Positions 25,077 to 34,519 of a stretch of 64,000 nt of DNA are shown piece after piece; within the stretch, counting starts at the first letter, position 1; each line of letters starts with the position of its first letter. The stretch covers positions 1 through 64,000 of the forward strand of contig NZ_LDPY01000003.1 of assembly GCF_001038505.1 (NCBI RefSeq), written 5' to 3'. Below the pieces are notes generated by a model. It was not told where the DNA came from, ran no database searches, and worked only from the letters and a program-made list of their open reading frames with translations. The translations under genes and the position numbers were made by a program. Source of the DNA: Puniceibacterium sp. IMCC21224 (GTDB lineage Bacteria > Pseudomonadota > Alphaproteobacteria > Rhodobacterales > Rhodobacteraceae).

Positions 25077-26615
25077 ATGACGCTGACAACAAATGTCTCG
25101 GGCGGGTCTGCGGCATTAGCACCCACTGGCCCGGCGCCCTCCGAACCGGCGATCCAGCTAACCCGCGTCAGCAAGCACTTCGGGCGAACGCGGGCGCTGG
25201 TAGAGGTTACGCTCGACATCGCGGAGCGCGAGGTGCATGCAATCGTAGGAGAGAACGGGGCCGGCAAATCGACCTTGATCCGCATTCTGACGGCAGCCTT
25301 CCAACCGACCGCCGGTTCGGTTGAAATCCTAGGTCGGCAGATCACAGATTTTCGCCCAGGAACGGCGCTGGATCTCGGTGTCTATGCTGTGCATCAAGAA
25401 ATGCTTCTCTGCCCACACCTGACTGTGACCGAGAATCTATTCCTTGGCCAGGAGGCCACTTGCATGGGCCGTCTGTGCAAGCGGGAGATGCGGGCGCGTG
25501 CTGTAGAGACGTTGCGGGATTTCGGCGTAGAAATTGACCCAGGCGCAGTGTTGTCGACACTGTCCATCGGCAGACAGCAGTTGGTTGGTGTGGCGCGATC
25601 GATCCTCTTCGATAGTCGAGTCGTGATCTTCGATGAACCGACAGCCTACCTGACACGGCACGATACTGATCTGCTTTTTCGCTATATCCGTCGGTTAAAG
25701 GCCGAGGGACGAACGGTCATTTATATCAGCCACAGGATGGAAGAAATCTTCGAGCTGTGCGACCGCGCATCGGTCTTGCGGGACGGCCAGTTGGTGTCGA
25801 CCTTCGAAACCGCGGCGACATCGCCAGAAGCGCTGATCGAATGCATGGCGAACCGGGCCGTCGGCGACGTTCACCACAAGGAGTTGGTCACGCTCGGACC
25901 AAAGGTGTTGGCTGTAGAGGGGCTGAGTGGCGAAGGCTTCGAAGATGTGACCTTCGACGTCCGGGCGGGTGAGATCGTCGGCTTCTTCGGCCTGATCGGA
26001 TCGGGACGATCCGAGCTGATGCGGGGCATCTTCGGACGCACGCGAAGTCGGGCCGGGCAGGTCTACGTCGAGGACCGAGCCTGCGTGATCCGGCGCGAAG
26101 CGGATGCGATCGGGGCGGGCATAGTCCTGATCCCCGAAAGCCGTCGAGACGAAGGACTGTGCCTGTCGCTCGGGATCCGGCCCAATCTGTCGCTGCCCAG
26201 CCTGCCTTCTCTGGCGCCTGGTGGGATCGTCAACGGTGGGGAAGAACGTCAATCGACGCGCGGCTGGATGCAGAAACTGGGGATCGTCGCCTCGTCGGTC
26301 GAGGTAGAGGTCGGGCGGCTGTCTGGCGGGAACCAGCAGAAGGTCGTGATCGGCAAATGGCTGCAACGCGGCGCCAAGCTCTACATCTTCGACGAACCGA
26401 CCGTCGGTGTCGACGTCCGCACGAAGTCCGAGATCTATCGCATCATCGCGGGTTTGCTGAAGGAGGGCGCTGCGGTGATCATTGTGTCGTCTTACCTGCC
26501 CGAGGTGTTCGACCTGGCGGACAGACTGCACGTCATGCGCACGGGTCGGGTCGTGCAGTCCTTCGACCGGGGACAGGCCAGTCAAGCCGCCGTCTTGTCG
26601 GCGGCAATCGGATAG
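25077..26615 (+). CDS. CUT2 importer ATPase (RbsA/MglA family), second importer
   Basis: This 512-residue protein has two ABC domains. The first has Walker A GENGAGKST, LSIGRQQLVGVARS as signature and Walker B VVIFDEPTAYL. The second has GLIGSGRSE, LSGGNQQKVVIGKW and LYIFDEPTVGVD. The start is 1 bp after the SBP stop, so translation is coupled. An N-terminal extension of about 20 residues precedes the first domain. It differs clearly from the ATPase at 18399, so the two importers are not a recent duplication. Confidence 0.92.
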   Translation: MTLTTNVSGGSAALAPTGPAPSEPAIQLTRVSKHFGRTRALVEVTLDIAEREVHAIVGENGAGKSTLIRILTAAFQPTAGSVEILGRQITDFRPGTALDLGVYAVHQEMLLCPHLTVTENLFLGQEATCMGRLCKREMRARAVETLRDFGVEIDPGAVLSTLSIGRQQLVGVARSILFDSRVVIFDEPTAYLTRHDTDLLFRYIRRLKAEGRTVIYISHRMEEIFELCDRASVLRDGQLVSTFETAATSPEALIECMANRAVGDVHHKELVTLGPKVLAVEGLSGEGFEDVTFDVRAGEIVGFFGLIGSGRSELMRGIFGRTRSRAGQVYVEDRACVIRREADAIGAGIVLIPESRRDEGLCLSLGIRPNLSLPSLPSLAPGGIVNGGEERQSTRGWMQKLGIVASSVEVEVGRLSGGNQQKVVIGKWLQRGAKLYIFDEPTVGVDVRTKSEIYRIIAGLLKEGAAVIIVSSYLPEVFDLADRLHVMRTGRVVQSFDRGQASQAAVLSAAIG

Positions 26616-26624
26616 GAGCGGGAA

Positions 26625-27581
26625 ATGCATTCGATCAAATCAAAAATCGGCTCGGTGAATGTCACCCTGCTGCTGAACCTGACGCTGGTTTTCCTGTTGC
26701 TGGCAATGTGGACGGGATTGTCGCTGTCGACCAGCACCTTCCTGACTGCTGGGAATATTACCAATCTCATGCGGCAGTGTGCGCTTCTCTCCATCCTTGC
26801 GATCGGTCAGACGCTTGTCATCATCACTGCTGGCATCGACCTGTCGGTTGGAGCGCTTGTTGGGTTATCGTCGGTGATCGTGGCGCTTCTGCTGACCTCG
26901 GGTGTGTCTATTCCCCTCGCGATCCTGATCACGCTTGTCATGGGCGCCGCGATCGGGCTCTACCATGGCATAGCAATCCGGAAGTTCGGCATACCGCCTT
27001 TTATCATCACACTCGCCTCGATGTCCGTGTTTGTAGGCATCGGACTTCTGATTACCAACGGCGCCACAGTTTCCGGCCTTCCGAAGGAGTTTACGCGATT
27101 CTCGCGACAGGATTTCCTCGGCATCCCCAGTCTCTTCTGGATGGTGATTGGAGTGGGTCTGCCAATGCACTTTCTGCTCAAACAGACCAAGTGGGGACGA
27201 CACATCTATTCGGTCGGCTCGAACCCAGAGGCGGCAAGACTGAGTGGCATCGACATCAATGCAACCGTCTGTCTGGTCTACGTGCTGTCAGGAAGTCTGG
27301 CTGCCCTGGTCGGCGTGCTAACTGCGAGCCGTATCTCAATCGGCCTCGCCACGACGGGTACGGGTTGGGAGCTCCTGTCCATCGCGGCGGCGGTCATCGG
27401 CGGGGCGAGTCTTTTCGGCGCCGTCGGCGGGGTGGCCGGTTCAGTTCTAGGAGCTCTGGCGCTGACCACGATCAACAACGGAGCCAACCTGCTGAACGTC
27501 AACCCATATTGGCAGCAGATCATCACTGGGTTTCTGATCGTGGTGATCGTCTATCTCGATCAACTCCGGCGCCGTAGATGA
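26625..27581 (+). CDS. CUT2 importer permease (RbsC family), second importer
   Basis: This 318-residue polytopic protein has the family landmark QTLVIITAGIDLSVGALVGL (about residues 64-83), PPFIITLASMSVFVG and YSVGSNPEAARLSGID. It is 9 bp downstream of the ATPase, with AGGAG before the ATG. It completes the second importer (SBP-ATPase-permease order; the first importer is ATPase-permease-SBP). Confidence 0.92.
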   Translation: MHSIKSKIGSVNVTLLLNLTLVFLLLAMWTGLSLSTSTFLTAGNITNLMRQCALLSILAIGQTLVIITAGIDLSVGALVGLSSVIVALLLTSGVSIPLAILITLVMGAAIGLYHGIAIRKFGIPPFIITLASMSVFVGIGLLITNGATVSGLPKEFTRFSRQDFLGIPSLFWMVIGVGLPMHFLLKQTKWGRHIYSVGSNPEAARLSGIDINATVCLVYVLSGSLAALVGVLTASRISIGLATTGTGWELLSIAAAVIGGASLFGAVGGVAGSVLGALALTTINNGANLLNVNPYWQQIITGFLIVVIVYLDQLRRRR

Positions 27582-27619
27582 TGGGTGAACAGTGAAATGC
27601 AAGAAGCAAGGGAACGATC

Positions 27620-28471
27620 ATGAGATTTGTCAGGGGTAATCATAAAGGCCAGCACATTCTCTGCGTTGAGGCGGCGGGCCTCCTACGCGGGCAGGTGATC
27701 GAGACAAGGCAAAGCGACCTTCTGGAAGCGGCGTTGGAGATTGGACCAGCGGGTCTGACTGCCCTTGGCCAGTCGCTCGCCAACGGGGCGGTCTTCGACG
27801 TCGAAGCGATCAACTTCCTTCCACCGCTGCCCCGTCCGCCTAAGACGGTCTGCGTCGGTCTGAACTACCGCGACCATACGGAGGAGTCCGGTTATGACCA
27901 GCCTGACTTCCCGACTTTCTTTGCGCGCTTCCCGTCCAGCTTCATAGGACACAATGCGCCGATGATCGAACCCGCTGGATCGGCGACGTTGGATTTCGAG
28001 GGCGAATTGGCGGTGGTGATCGGCAAGCCGGGCCGCCATATCGCGAAGGACCGGGCGCATGATCATATCGCTGGCTTTTCGGTATTCAACGACGGGTCGG
28101 TGCGGGAATACCAGTTTAAAGCACCGCAATGGATGCCTGGCAAGAACTTCGACGGCACCGGCGCCTTCGGACCATCGTTGGTCACGGCCGACGAACTCCC
28201 CGCAGGCGCCAAAGGACTGAAGATCGAAACCCGGCTCAACGGCAAGGTCGTGCAGAGCTCCAATACCGATGCGTTGGTTTTCTCGATTGCCGAGATTATC
28301 GCCCATTTGAGCGAGGCAATGACACTGCAAACGGGGGACGTCATCGTTTCCGGCACACCTTCTGGGATCGGCCATGCGCGCGATCCCAAGCTCTACATGA
28401 GAGATGGCGACGTCTGTGAGGTCACAATTGAGGGCCTCGGCACATTGCGCAACCCTATCGCGAGACAGTGA
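27620..28471 (+). CDS. Fumarylacetoacetate hydrolase family protein
   Basis: This 283-residue protein has the FAH fold landmarks: PKTVCVGLNYRDHTEESG (residues 74-91), FARFPSSFIGHNAPM, metal ligands in LDFEGELAVVIGK (E-x-E), GFSVFNDGSVREYQ (D) and GDVIVSGTPSGIGHARD. Members hydrolyse C-C bonds in acylpyruvates or decarboxylate oxo-acids, typically after ring cleavage. The next gene begins 1 bp after its stop, so it works with the extradiol-dioxygenase-like protein. Confidence 0.9.
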   Translation: MRFVRGNHKGQHILCVEAAGLLRGQVIETRQSDLLEAALEIGPAGLTALGQSLANGAVFDVEAINFLPPLPRPPKTVCVGLNYRDHTEESGYDQPDFPTFFARFPSSFIGHNAPMIEPAGSATLDFEGELAVVIGKPGRHIAKDRAHDHIAGFSVFNDGSVREYQFKAPQWMPGKNFDGTGAFGPSLVTADELPAGAKGLKIETRLNGKVVQSSNTDALVFSIAEIIAHLSEAMTLQTGDVIVSGTPSGIGHARDPKLYMRDGDVCEVTIEGLGTLRNPIARQ

Positions 28472-28472
28472 G

Positions 28473-29426
28473 ATGACCGTTATCAGATCGCGCGTGATCA
28501 GCCAGCCGGGCGAAGGACATCTAGGGGTCCATTCGCTGAACCACTTCGCAATGACCGTGCCGAGCCTGGAGGAAGCAGAGCGCTTTCATACGGGTTTCGG
28601 GCTGGACGTTGTGAACAGGGCGACCGGTTACGCCGCGCGGACGGAAGGCTACAATCACGACTGGGCGCTGTTCATCGAAGGAGCGGCAAAACGCTTTCAT
28701 CACCTGTCCTTCGGGGTGTTCCCTGAGGACCTCTCACGCTTTCAGGAGCACATTGAGGCTTCGGGCCTACCGCTGTTGGATGCACCGCCGGGCTTCCAGT
28801 CGAACGGCCTTTGGCTGCACGACCATGATGGCAACCTGATCGAATTGAAGGTGACCGCGAAGACCGCGCCGGAAGAGAAATATTACGGCACGCACCTGTC
28901 CTCCCTTCCCGGCGAGGCGGGTGCGCCAAAGCGGCAGGATGCGCGTCAGGTGCGGCCACGGCGGCTGGCGCATGTGCTGATCTTCACGCGCGACGTCGAC
29001 AGAGCTGTACGGTTCTACGTACAGATCTTCGGCATGGGCCTGTCGGACCGATCCGGCAACGACATCGCATTCATGCACGGGCGGCACGGTAGCGATCACC
29101 ACATGGTCGCCTTCGTGCGGTCCGAAGCGCCGGGCATTCATCACACGTCCTGGGACGTGCCGTCGGTGGACCAGGTTGGGTTAGGTGCAAAGCAGATGGC
29201 TGACAAAGGCTTCGTCCGGGGATGGGGCGTTGGGCGGCACGTACTGGGCTCGAACTTCTTCCACTATGTCCGCGATCCTTGGGGCAGTTACGCAGAATAT
29301 TCCTGCGATATCGACTACATCCCGGCCGATGTGGAGTGGGAAGGCCGGGATCATGCGGCGGAGGACAGCTTCTACATCTGGGGTCCAGAGCCGCCGAAAG
29401 ATTTCACGGTGAACCACGAGGCGTGA
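28473..29426 (+). CDS. Two-domain extradiol-dioxygenase-like VOC protein
   Basis: This 317-residue protein has tandem vicinal-oxygen-chelate modules. Domain 1 (residues 1-130) begins GVHSLNHFAMTVPSLEEAER. Domain 2 (155-290) has RLAHVLIFTRDVDRAVRFYV with the first His, PGIHHTSWDVPSVDQ with the second, and PWGSYAEYSCD with the Glu. That His-His-Glu set binds Fe(II) in catechol 2,3-dioxygenases. The ATG lies 1 bp after the FAH stop. It probably opens an aromatic or enol ring whose product the FAH protein processes. Confidence 0.88.
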   Translation: MTVIRSRVISQPGEGHLGVHSLNHFAMTVPSLEEAERFHTGFGLDVVNRATGYAARTEGYNHDWALFIEGAAKRFHHLSFGVFPEDLSRFQEHIEASGLPLLDAPPGFQSNGLWLHDHDGNLIELKVTAKTAPEEKYYGTHLSSLPGEAGAPKRQDARQVRPRRLAHVLIFTRDVDRAVRFYVQIFGMGLSDRSGNDIAFMHGRHGSDHHMVAFVRSEAPGIHHTSWDVPSVDQVGLGAKQMADKGFVRGWGVGRHVLGSNFFHYVRDPWGSYAEYSCDIDYIPADVEWEGRDHAAEDSFYIWGPEPPKDFTVNHEA

Positions 29427-29460
29427 CCCGACTTGTCGTTCGACATTACAGGAGGACAGA

Positions 29461-29769
29461 ATGACGCTAAAGATCATTGTCATGATTGAGACCAAACCTG
29501 GTCAGCGCGCGGCCTGCGTCGAAGCGCTGAAGCGGCTGTTCGACCGCTTATCGGTCAACCCCGACTCCCTGAATACAAAGGTACTGTTAGGGGTGGACGA
29601 CACCGGCGTTGCGCTGGTCGAGGAATGGAACATGACGCCCGATGCCTTCGGGCGCTTCATGGCCAACGACCCCGCGTATGCGACGTTTGAAATTGAAGCT
29701 GGCGCGATGATCGCGGCACGCCACGTATTGCTGAGCGCTGGCGAACCCACTTGGCAGCACCAAGGATAG
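29461..29769 (+). CDS. Small ABM/putative quinol monooxygenase-like protein
   Basis: This 102-residue protein follows the ABM ferredoxin-like pattern: [20 protein letters not shown], then [20 protein letters not shown] and [15 protein letters not shown]. Such proteins often act on quinols next to ring-cleavage enzymes. AGGAGGAC precedes the ATG by 4 nt. It sits between the dioxygenase and the dehydrogenase, all on one strand. Confidence 0.8.
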   Translation: MTLKIIVMIETKPGQRAACVEALKRLFDRLSVNPDSLNTKVLLGVDDTGVALVEEWNMTPDAFGRFMANDPAYATFEIEAGAMIAARHVLLSAGEPTWQHQG

Positions 29770-29777
29770 GACAAAAG

Positions 29778-31106
29778 ATGGCAAAACGACTAAAATCCAG
29801 CAAGCCGGACGCGGACCGCGCCGAGGACGACCGCCGCGTGCGCACCACGGTCGAAAAAGCGCTGACGGGAATCGAGACTGGTGGCGACGCGGCAGTGCGA
29901 AAACTGAGCGAGGAGTTCGACGGTTTTGCGCCCGCGGCATTCCGGCTGACAATATCAGAGATTGAGGCGGCGATACAAAAGGTCTCGGCTCGCGAGATGG
30001 CGGATATCCGGTTCGCGCAGGATCAGATCCGCCGGTTCGCCGAGGCGCAGCGAGCGTCCATGTCGGATATCGAAGTCGAGACGATTCCGGGTGTCATCCT
30101 CGGCCATCGCAACATCCCGGTGCAGTCAGTCGGCTGCTATGTGCCGGGCGGAAAGTTTCCCATGGTCGCCTCGGCACATATGTCGGTGCTGACCGCATCG
30201 GTTGCGGGCGTGCCGCGCATCGTCGCATCGGCCCCGCCAGTCAAGGGGGCGCCGCATCCGGCCATTGTTGCGGCGATGCATATGGGCGGGGCGCACGAGA
30301 TACTTTGTCTTGGTGGGATCCAAGCGGTGGGTGCCATGGCCATCGGAACCGAGACCATCGAACCGGTGCACATGCTGGTCGGTCCCGGCAACGCCTTCGT
30401 GGCCGAGGCCAAGAGACAGCTTTACGGTCGCGTGGGTATCGACCTTTTCGCCGGACCAACTGAAACCATGGTCATCGCCGACGATACGGTCGATGCCGAG
30501 CTTTGCGCGACCGACCTGCTGGGCCAGGCGGAACATGGCTACAACTCCCCAGCTTGCCTTCTGACGAACTCGGAGACGTTGGCCAAGGCGACGTTGACTG
30601 AAATCACGCGCCTGCTCGAAATTCTGCCGACGGCCGAAACGGCGCGTGCGTCTTGGCAGGATTACGGAGACGTGATCCTCTGCGACGATCATGACGAGAT
30701 GCTGCGGATCGCGAATGACATGGCTTATGAGCATGTGCAGATCATGACTGATCGTGACGATTGGTATCTGGACAATATGCATTCCTACGGCGCGCTTTTC
30801 CTTGGTCCTCGGACCAACGTGGCCAATGGTGACAAGGTGATTGGCACCAATCACACGCTACCCACGAAAAAAGCGGGGCGCTACACCGGCGGTCTTTGGG
30901 TCGGTAAGTTCCTCAAGACGCACAGCTACCAGCGCGTGACCACCGACCATGCGGCTGCTCTGATCGGCGAATACGGGTCGCGGCTGTGCATGCTGGAGGG
31001 GTTCTTCGGCCACGCCGAACAATGCAACATCCGCGTCCGCCGCTACGGCGGCGTCAATGTGCCATATGGCTCTGCGGCCGAAGTGCGGATGGGCAAAGAG
31101 ACGTGA
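29778..31106 (+). CDS. Histidinol-dehydrogenase-family alcohol dehydrogenase (HpsN-like)
   Basis: This 442-residue protein is a HisD homologue: [40 protein letters not shown], the zinc and cofactor region [17 protein letters not shown], the catalytic Glu-His in MAYEHVQIM, and GTNHTLPT. Its place in a catabolic operon and its sequence style point to the HisD-like dehydrogenases of sulfonate or polyol breakdown, such as sulfopropanediol 3-dehydrogenase, rather than histidine synthesis. The actual substrate is unknown. The SDR gene overlaps its stop (GTGA). Confidence 0.82.
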   Translation: MAKRLKSSKPDADRAEDDRRVRTTVEKALTGIETGGDAAVRKLSEEFDGFAPAAFRLTISEIEAAIQKVSAREMADIRFAQDQIRRFAEAQRASMSDIEVETIPGVILGHRNIPVQSVGCYVPGGKFPMVASAHMSVLTASVAGVPRIVASAPPVKGAPHPAIVAAMHMGGAHEILCLGGIQAVGAMAIGTETIEPVHMLVGPGNAFVAEAKRQLYGRVGIDLFAGPTETMVIADDTVDAELCATDLLGQAEHGYNSPACLLTNSETLAKATLTEITRLLEILPTAETARASWQDYGDVILCDDHDEMLRIANDMAYEHVQIMTDRDDWYLDNMHSYGALFLGPRTNVANGDKVIGTNHTLPTKKAGRYTGGLWVGKFLKTHSYQRVTTDHAAALIGEYGSRLCMLEGFFGHAEQCNIRVRRYGGVNVPYGSAAEVRMGKET

Positions 31107-31870
31107 CCCCCCTTCCGGTCACGCCTTCCTTTCGCCTTGATGGCAAACGGGCCCTGGTTGCGGGGGCATCCTCCGGCATTGGCCTGGCGGCCGCCGTCGC
31201 CATGGCCCACGCGGGGGCCGAGGTCACGCTGCTGGCGCGCCGCGAACGTGAAATCGCGGTGTTGGCCGCGACTTTGGCGGCCGAGGGTCGCAGCGCACAT
31301 CCAGTGCCTCTCGACATCACCGATCTGGCGGCAGTGGCGGCATTCTGTCGCGACAACGACCCATTCGACGTGCTGGTTAACTCGGCCGGCCTAGCCCGGC
31401 ACGGGCCCGCGGTTGACACCACGTGCGAGGACTTCGATGCTGCGGTCGATCTGAACCTACGCGCGGCCTATTTCTTGTCGACCGAAGTTGCGCGGGGCCT
31501 GATTGCGGCGAACCGACCTGGTAGCATCCTGCATGTCTCCTCGCAGATGGGCCATGTCGGCGGGATCGACCGCAGCGTATACAGCGCCTTGAAACACGCA
31601 CTCGAGGGCATGACAAAGTCGATGGCCGTGGAGTGGGGGCCTTCTGGCATCCGCGTGAACACGCTGTGTCCAACCTTCGTGCGCACGGCGTTAACGGAAC
31701 AGACTTTTGCCAATCCCGACAGAAAGAAGTGGATCATGGAAAAGATCAAATTGGGTCGGCTGGCCGAACTTTCGGACCTTATGGGTCCGGTGGTTTTCCT
31801 GGCGTCGGATGCGTCGGCAATGGTCACCGGAACGCATCTGATCGTGGATGGCGGTTGGACAGCGGAATAG
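31103..31870 (+). CDS. Short-chain dehydrogenase/reductase
   Basis: This 255-residue classical SDR starts at GTG 31103, overlapping the dehydrogenase stop. It has the cofactor motif GASSGIG (residues about 19-25), NSAGLA, catalytic Ser in [11 protein letters not shown], and YSALKHA (the YxxxK pair), and ends [15 protein letters not shown]. It oxidises or reduces an alcohol/ketone in the pathway. The upstream frame extension overlaps the HisD-like gene and is rejected. Confidence 0.9.
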   Translation: MTPLPVTPSFRLDGKRALVAGASSGIGLAAAVAMAHAGAEVTLLARREREIAVLAATLAAEGRSAHPVPLDITDLAAVAAFCRDNDPFDVLVNSAGLARHGPAVDTTCEDFDAAVDLNLRAAYFLSTEVARGLIAANRPGSILHVSSQMGHVGGIDRSVYSALKHALEGMTKSMAVEWGPSGIRVNTLCPTFVRTALTEQTFANPDRKKWIMEKIKLGRLAELSDLMGPVVFLASDASAMVTGTHLIVDGGWTAE

Positions 31871-31950
31871 TACATCCTTCGGTTGACGTTCTTCAACTCA
31901 TACCGATAATATATCCCTCCAGTATTAATGGATTTTCCATGGGGCGAGAT

Positions 31951-32610
31951 ATGAAGTCGGGTAAGAACACAATATCCTCGGACGTTTACAGTCGTCTTCG
32001 CGAAGACATCATTTGCTGTCGCGTACCGCCAGGGTCAAAGCTCAACATCCAGCAGATCGTGCGCGATCATGGGGTCAGCCTCGGTGCTGTCCGTGAGGCG
32101 CTGTCAAAACTATCTGCCGAAGGCCTTGTCCAATCATTCCAGCGACGCGGCTACGTGGTTCCGGAACTGACTAGGGAAAATCTGGTTCAGCTGACCGCGG
32201 CTCGCATCGAGATCGAGAAACTGTGCCTCCGAAATGCTATTGAGCACGCAAGCCTAGAGTGGGAGTCCGAGATCATCGCGTCCGTGTACAGGTTAAATAG
32301 CACGCCATATCTAACAGGGGTACCTTCAATACTTTCGCCCGAATGGGCTTTGGCACACAAGTATTTCCACAATGCGCTGGTCGCTTCGTGTGAAAATACT
32401 TGGCTGTTGAAGATGCGGTCCCTTCTTTACGATCAAAGTGAGCGTTACCGACAGTATTCTGTTCCGATGGCAAAGTCAGTTCGCAACGTTCAGACTGAGC
32501 ATTCTGAAATAGCAGAGGCTGTAAGGTTAAAAGATATTGCGAAATCTGAAGTACTTATTTCTCAACATTTCCAGCGAACCTGTACAATCCTTGTGGAGGC
32601 GCTAGAGTAG
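31951..32610 (+). CDS. GntR-family (FCD) transcriptional regulator
   Basis: This protein of about 219 residues has a GntR winged helix (DVYSRLREDIICCRVPPGSK, then GVSLGAVREALSKLSAEGLV and RRGYVVPELT) and a helical FCD effector domain in the C-terminal 130 residues, with AHKYFHNAL as part of the metal/ligand site. ATG 31951 has a GGGGCGAG just before it. ATG 31939 would add four residues. It ends the operon and likely responds to the imported compound by binding the TATTAGA palindromes. Confidence 0.85.
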   Translation: MKSGKNTISSDVYSRLREDIICCRVPPGSKLNIQQIVRDHGVSLGAVREALSKLSAEGLVQSFQRRGYVVPELTRENLVQLTAARIEIEKLCLRNAIEHASLEWESEIIASVYRLNSTPYLTGVPSILSPEWALAHKYFHNALVASCENTWLLKMRSLLYDQSERYRQYSVPMAKSVRNVQTEHSEIAEAVRLKDIAKSEVLISQHFQRTCTILVEALE

Positions 32611-32703
32611 CCTTCACGACCGTACATAAAGCTAAATTCGGGAAAATTTTGGTTCCGTCGCAAATTTCCGAGCCGAATTGGGATAGCCAACCTCTGGACA
32701 TGA

Positions 32704-32800
32704 TTATGCCGCCAGCTGTGCGAATTGCTGAAACGCGATAAGACCGTTTGCGCCGAACTGACCCTTTCGGATCATGTGAGCGGTTTCGATTCCCGCGATG
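32704..32800 (-). pseudogene. C-terminal remnant of an IS6-type transposase
   Basis: The frame ends TIAGIETAHMIRKGQFGANG, then LIAFQQFAQLAA and a stop, the familiar tail of an IS6-family transposase of the IS240 kind. About 33 residues remain. It differs from the complete IS6 copy at 53032-53742, so it comes from another element. Confidence 0.7.
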
Positions 32801-32843
32801 GTTGCGGCAGTTGAGGCGGACCCGCAGGTCCGCCTTGTGAGAA

Positions 32844-33257
32844 TCAACTCATGGCTTCGCTCAGCGCCTCGGTATCCTCGTAGAAGTGGTAGAGCGCGAT
32901 CTTTCCGTACTCGATCCGTGTTATCAAGGCCCAATCGCTGAGGAACGGCCTGCCAGTAGCACGCACGGTGTGCCTCAGTTTGCCATAGAACGCGGCATGG
33001 CTCTCGTCGCCAAACGCCGTAATCACTTCAAAATCGCCCGGTTCCAGAACCTCGGCAAAACCAGAAAAGAACGCGGCGGCGCCGTCATGGCCGGTAAAGG
33101 TTCCGTGCATTGGATTGCCGGGATTGTCGCGTGGGTTGGTCGAAATGAAGACTGCATCGGGCGAAGTCAGGGCCATGGCGGTTTCCATCGCACCCGAGAA
33201 GATCGCAGCGAGGAAGGCTTGAGTAACCTCTACGGCGGATTGTGTTGCGTCGGTCAT
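32844..33257 (-). CDS. NTF2/SnoaL-like protein, partner of the adjacent ADH fragment
   Basis: This 137-residue protein has the NTF2-like pattern: VTQAFLAAIFSGAMETAMAL, PDAVFISTNPRDNPGNP, HGTFTGHDGAAAFFSGFAEV and DWALITRIEYGKIALYHFY. It is a clear relative of the gene at 55944-56345. Its start overlaps the stop of the truncated alcohol dehydrogenase (ATGA), the same arrangement as the intact pair. The gene itself is whole, but its promoter was upstream of the lost half of the ADH. Confidence 0.82.
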   Translation of the reverse strand: MTDATQSAVEVTQAFLAAIFSGAMETAMALTSPDAVFISTNPRDNPGNPMHGTFTGHDGAAAFFSGFAEVLEPGDFEVITAFGDESHAAFYGKLRHTVRATGRPFLSDWALITRIEYGKIALYHFYEDTEALSEAMS

Positions 33258-33859
33258 CAGGAAGCTCCTTGGTTGATTGTGGTTGGGGGAAATCCGGCAA
33301 GCACCAGCTTGCCAATGGTGCGCTTGCCCTCGATCCGGGAATGGGCCGCGCGCAGGTTGGCAGCATTAATCGGACCGAGAATTTCGGGCGCGGCGGGAGT
33401 CAGTCGACCGGCATCGATCAAGCTCGCCAAACGGTTTAGGATGATGCCTTGCCGTGCCCGATCAGGGGTGACGAACATGGCCCGCGTGAACATGAATTCC
33501 CAGGTCAGCGCGGCGCTTTTCTGCATCAGCAGATTCACGTCGGGCGGTGTGTCAAACGGGACGATACAGCAGATGCGTCCTTGCGGCGCGAGCATGGCCG
33601 CGAGTATCGGGAAGTGCGTGTCAGGATCGGCAGCCAAAAGGATCAGGTCCGGTGCAGGCAGGTCGCGTACAGTCACTTCTGCGGCCATGTCGCCCGAATG
33701 GTCGATCACTGCGTCCGCGCCAAGGTTCAGACACCAATCACGCGTTTCACTCCGTGACGCGGTGGCGATAATGGTCAGGCCAGCCACCATCCTACCGACC
33801 TGGATTGCCATTGACCCTACCCCTCCGGCACCGCCGACGATCAGAAGGGTCCTTGCTGT
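33257..33859 (-). pseudogene. 5'-truncated medium-chain alcohol dehydrogenase
   Basis: The remaining part starts within the Rossmann motif VGGAGGVGSMAIQVGR and runs to the end (IIATASRSETRDWCLNLGAD, then PQGRICCIVPFDTPPDVNLL and EGKRTIGKLVLAGFPP). It aligns with the second half of the intact ADH at 54911-55951. The N-terminal catalytic half is missing, replaced at 33860 by an IS21-type end repeat. It is non-functional. Confidence 0.9.
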
Positions 33860-33860
33860 G

Positions 33861-34074
33861 AACAGGCATGCAATTTTGACCCCGTAGCGGGGTGATCGGC
33901 ATCCAAAAATGACCCCCTTACACTGATGTGGATAATGCCCCCGAGGCTATCGGGGAGCACAGTGTGGGATGTTGGTTGTGGAGACGATTGCGAAGACCCG
34001 GCGGGCGTATTTTCAGGACAAGAAGCCGATCAAGCAGATTTGCCGGGAGTTGCGGGTATCGCGGAACACGCGAC
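33861..34074 (+). mobile_element. IS21-family left end with istA start
   Basis: Terminal repeats (GCATGCAATTTTGACCCC and CATCCAAAAATGACCCC at 33868-33917) precede an ATG at 33969 that reads MLVVETIAKTRRAYFQDKKP, then IKQICRELRVSRNT, the N terminus of IstA with its helix-turn-helix. After about 35 residues it runs into the PIN-gene fragment and is lost. It is a remnant only. Confidence 0.85.
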
Positions 34075-34077
34075 TTG

Positions 34078-34452
34078 ATGGACAGGGCCACACGCGACTG
34101 CCTGGTCACCGGCTATGAGGCCTTGGTGCCGGCCCTCATATTGCCGGATCCCGACGACCGGCACGTTCTGGCGGCCGCGATCGTCGGGCGCTGTGACGCC
34201 ATCGTCACTCAGAACCTGAAGGACTTCCCACCAGAGGCACTTGAACCATTCGGCATCGAGACCCAGCACCCCGACGACTTTTTTCGGAACCAGCTTTCTC
34301 TCGCGCCCGGTCTGGTCTGCTCCGCGCTACGCAAAGTTCGCGCCCGCCTCAAAAGCCCGCCCGAGAGCGTTGACGAATATCTGTCGATCCTGACGCAACA
34401 AGGGCTGGTCGCAACTGTTGCTGACCTAGACCAGTTTGCCGATCTGCTCTGA
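34078..34452 (+). pseudogene. C-terminal part of a PIN-domain protein
   Basis: The 124-residue frame (MDRATRDCLVTGYEALVPAL, LPDPDDRHVLAAAIVGRCDA, IVTQNLKDFPPEALEPFGIE) matches the C-terminal half of toxin-like PIN ribonucleases, keeping the acidic DPDDRH site. The N-terminal part with the first conserved aspartate and the antitoxin gene are missing; the istA remnant abuts it. An independent short protein cannot be ruled out but is unlikely to be active. Confidence 0.8.
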
Positions 34453-34519
34453 TTGGCGCCATCGCGGGTCTGGGCGTGTTCAACTCGTTTTGGCATTGCA
34501 AGTGCTAACCTCTCCATTG

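Noticed and set aside
25695..26630. A 311-codon minus-strand frame opposite the second RbsA gene
   Set aside because: It has no recognisable family and lies wholly within a well supported ATPase gene.
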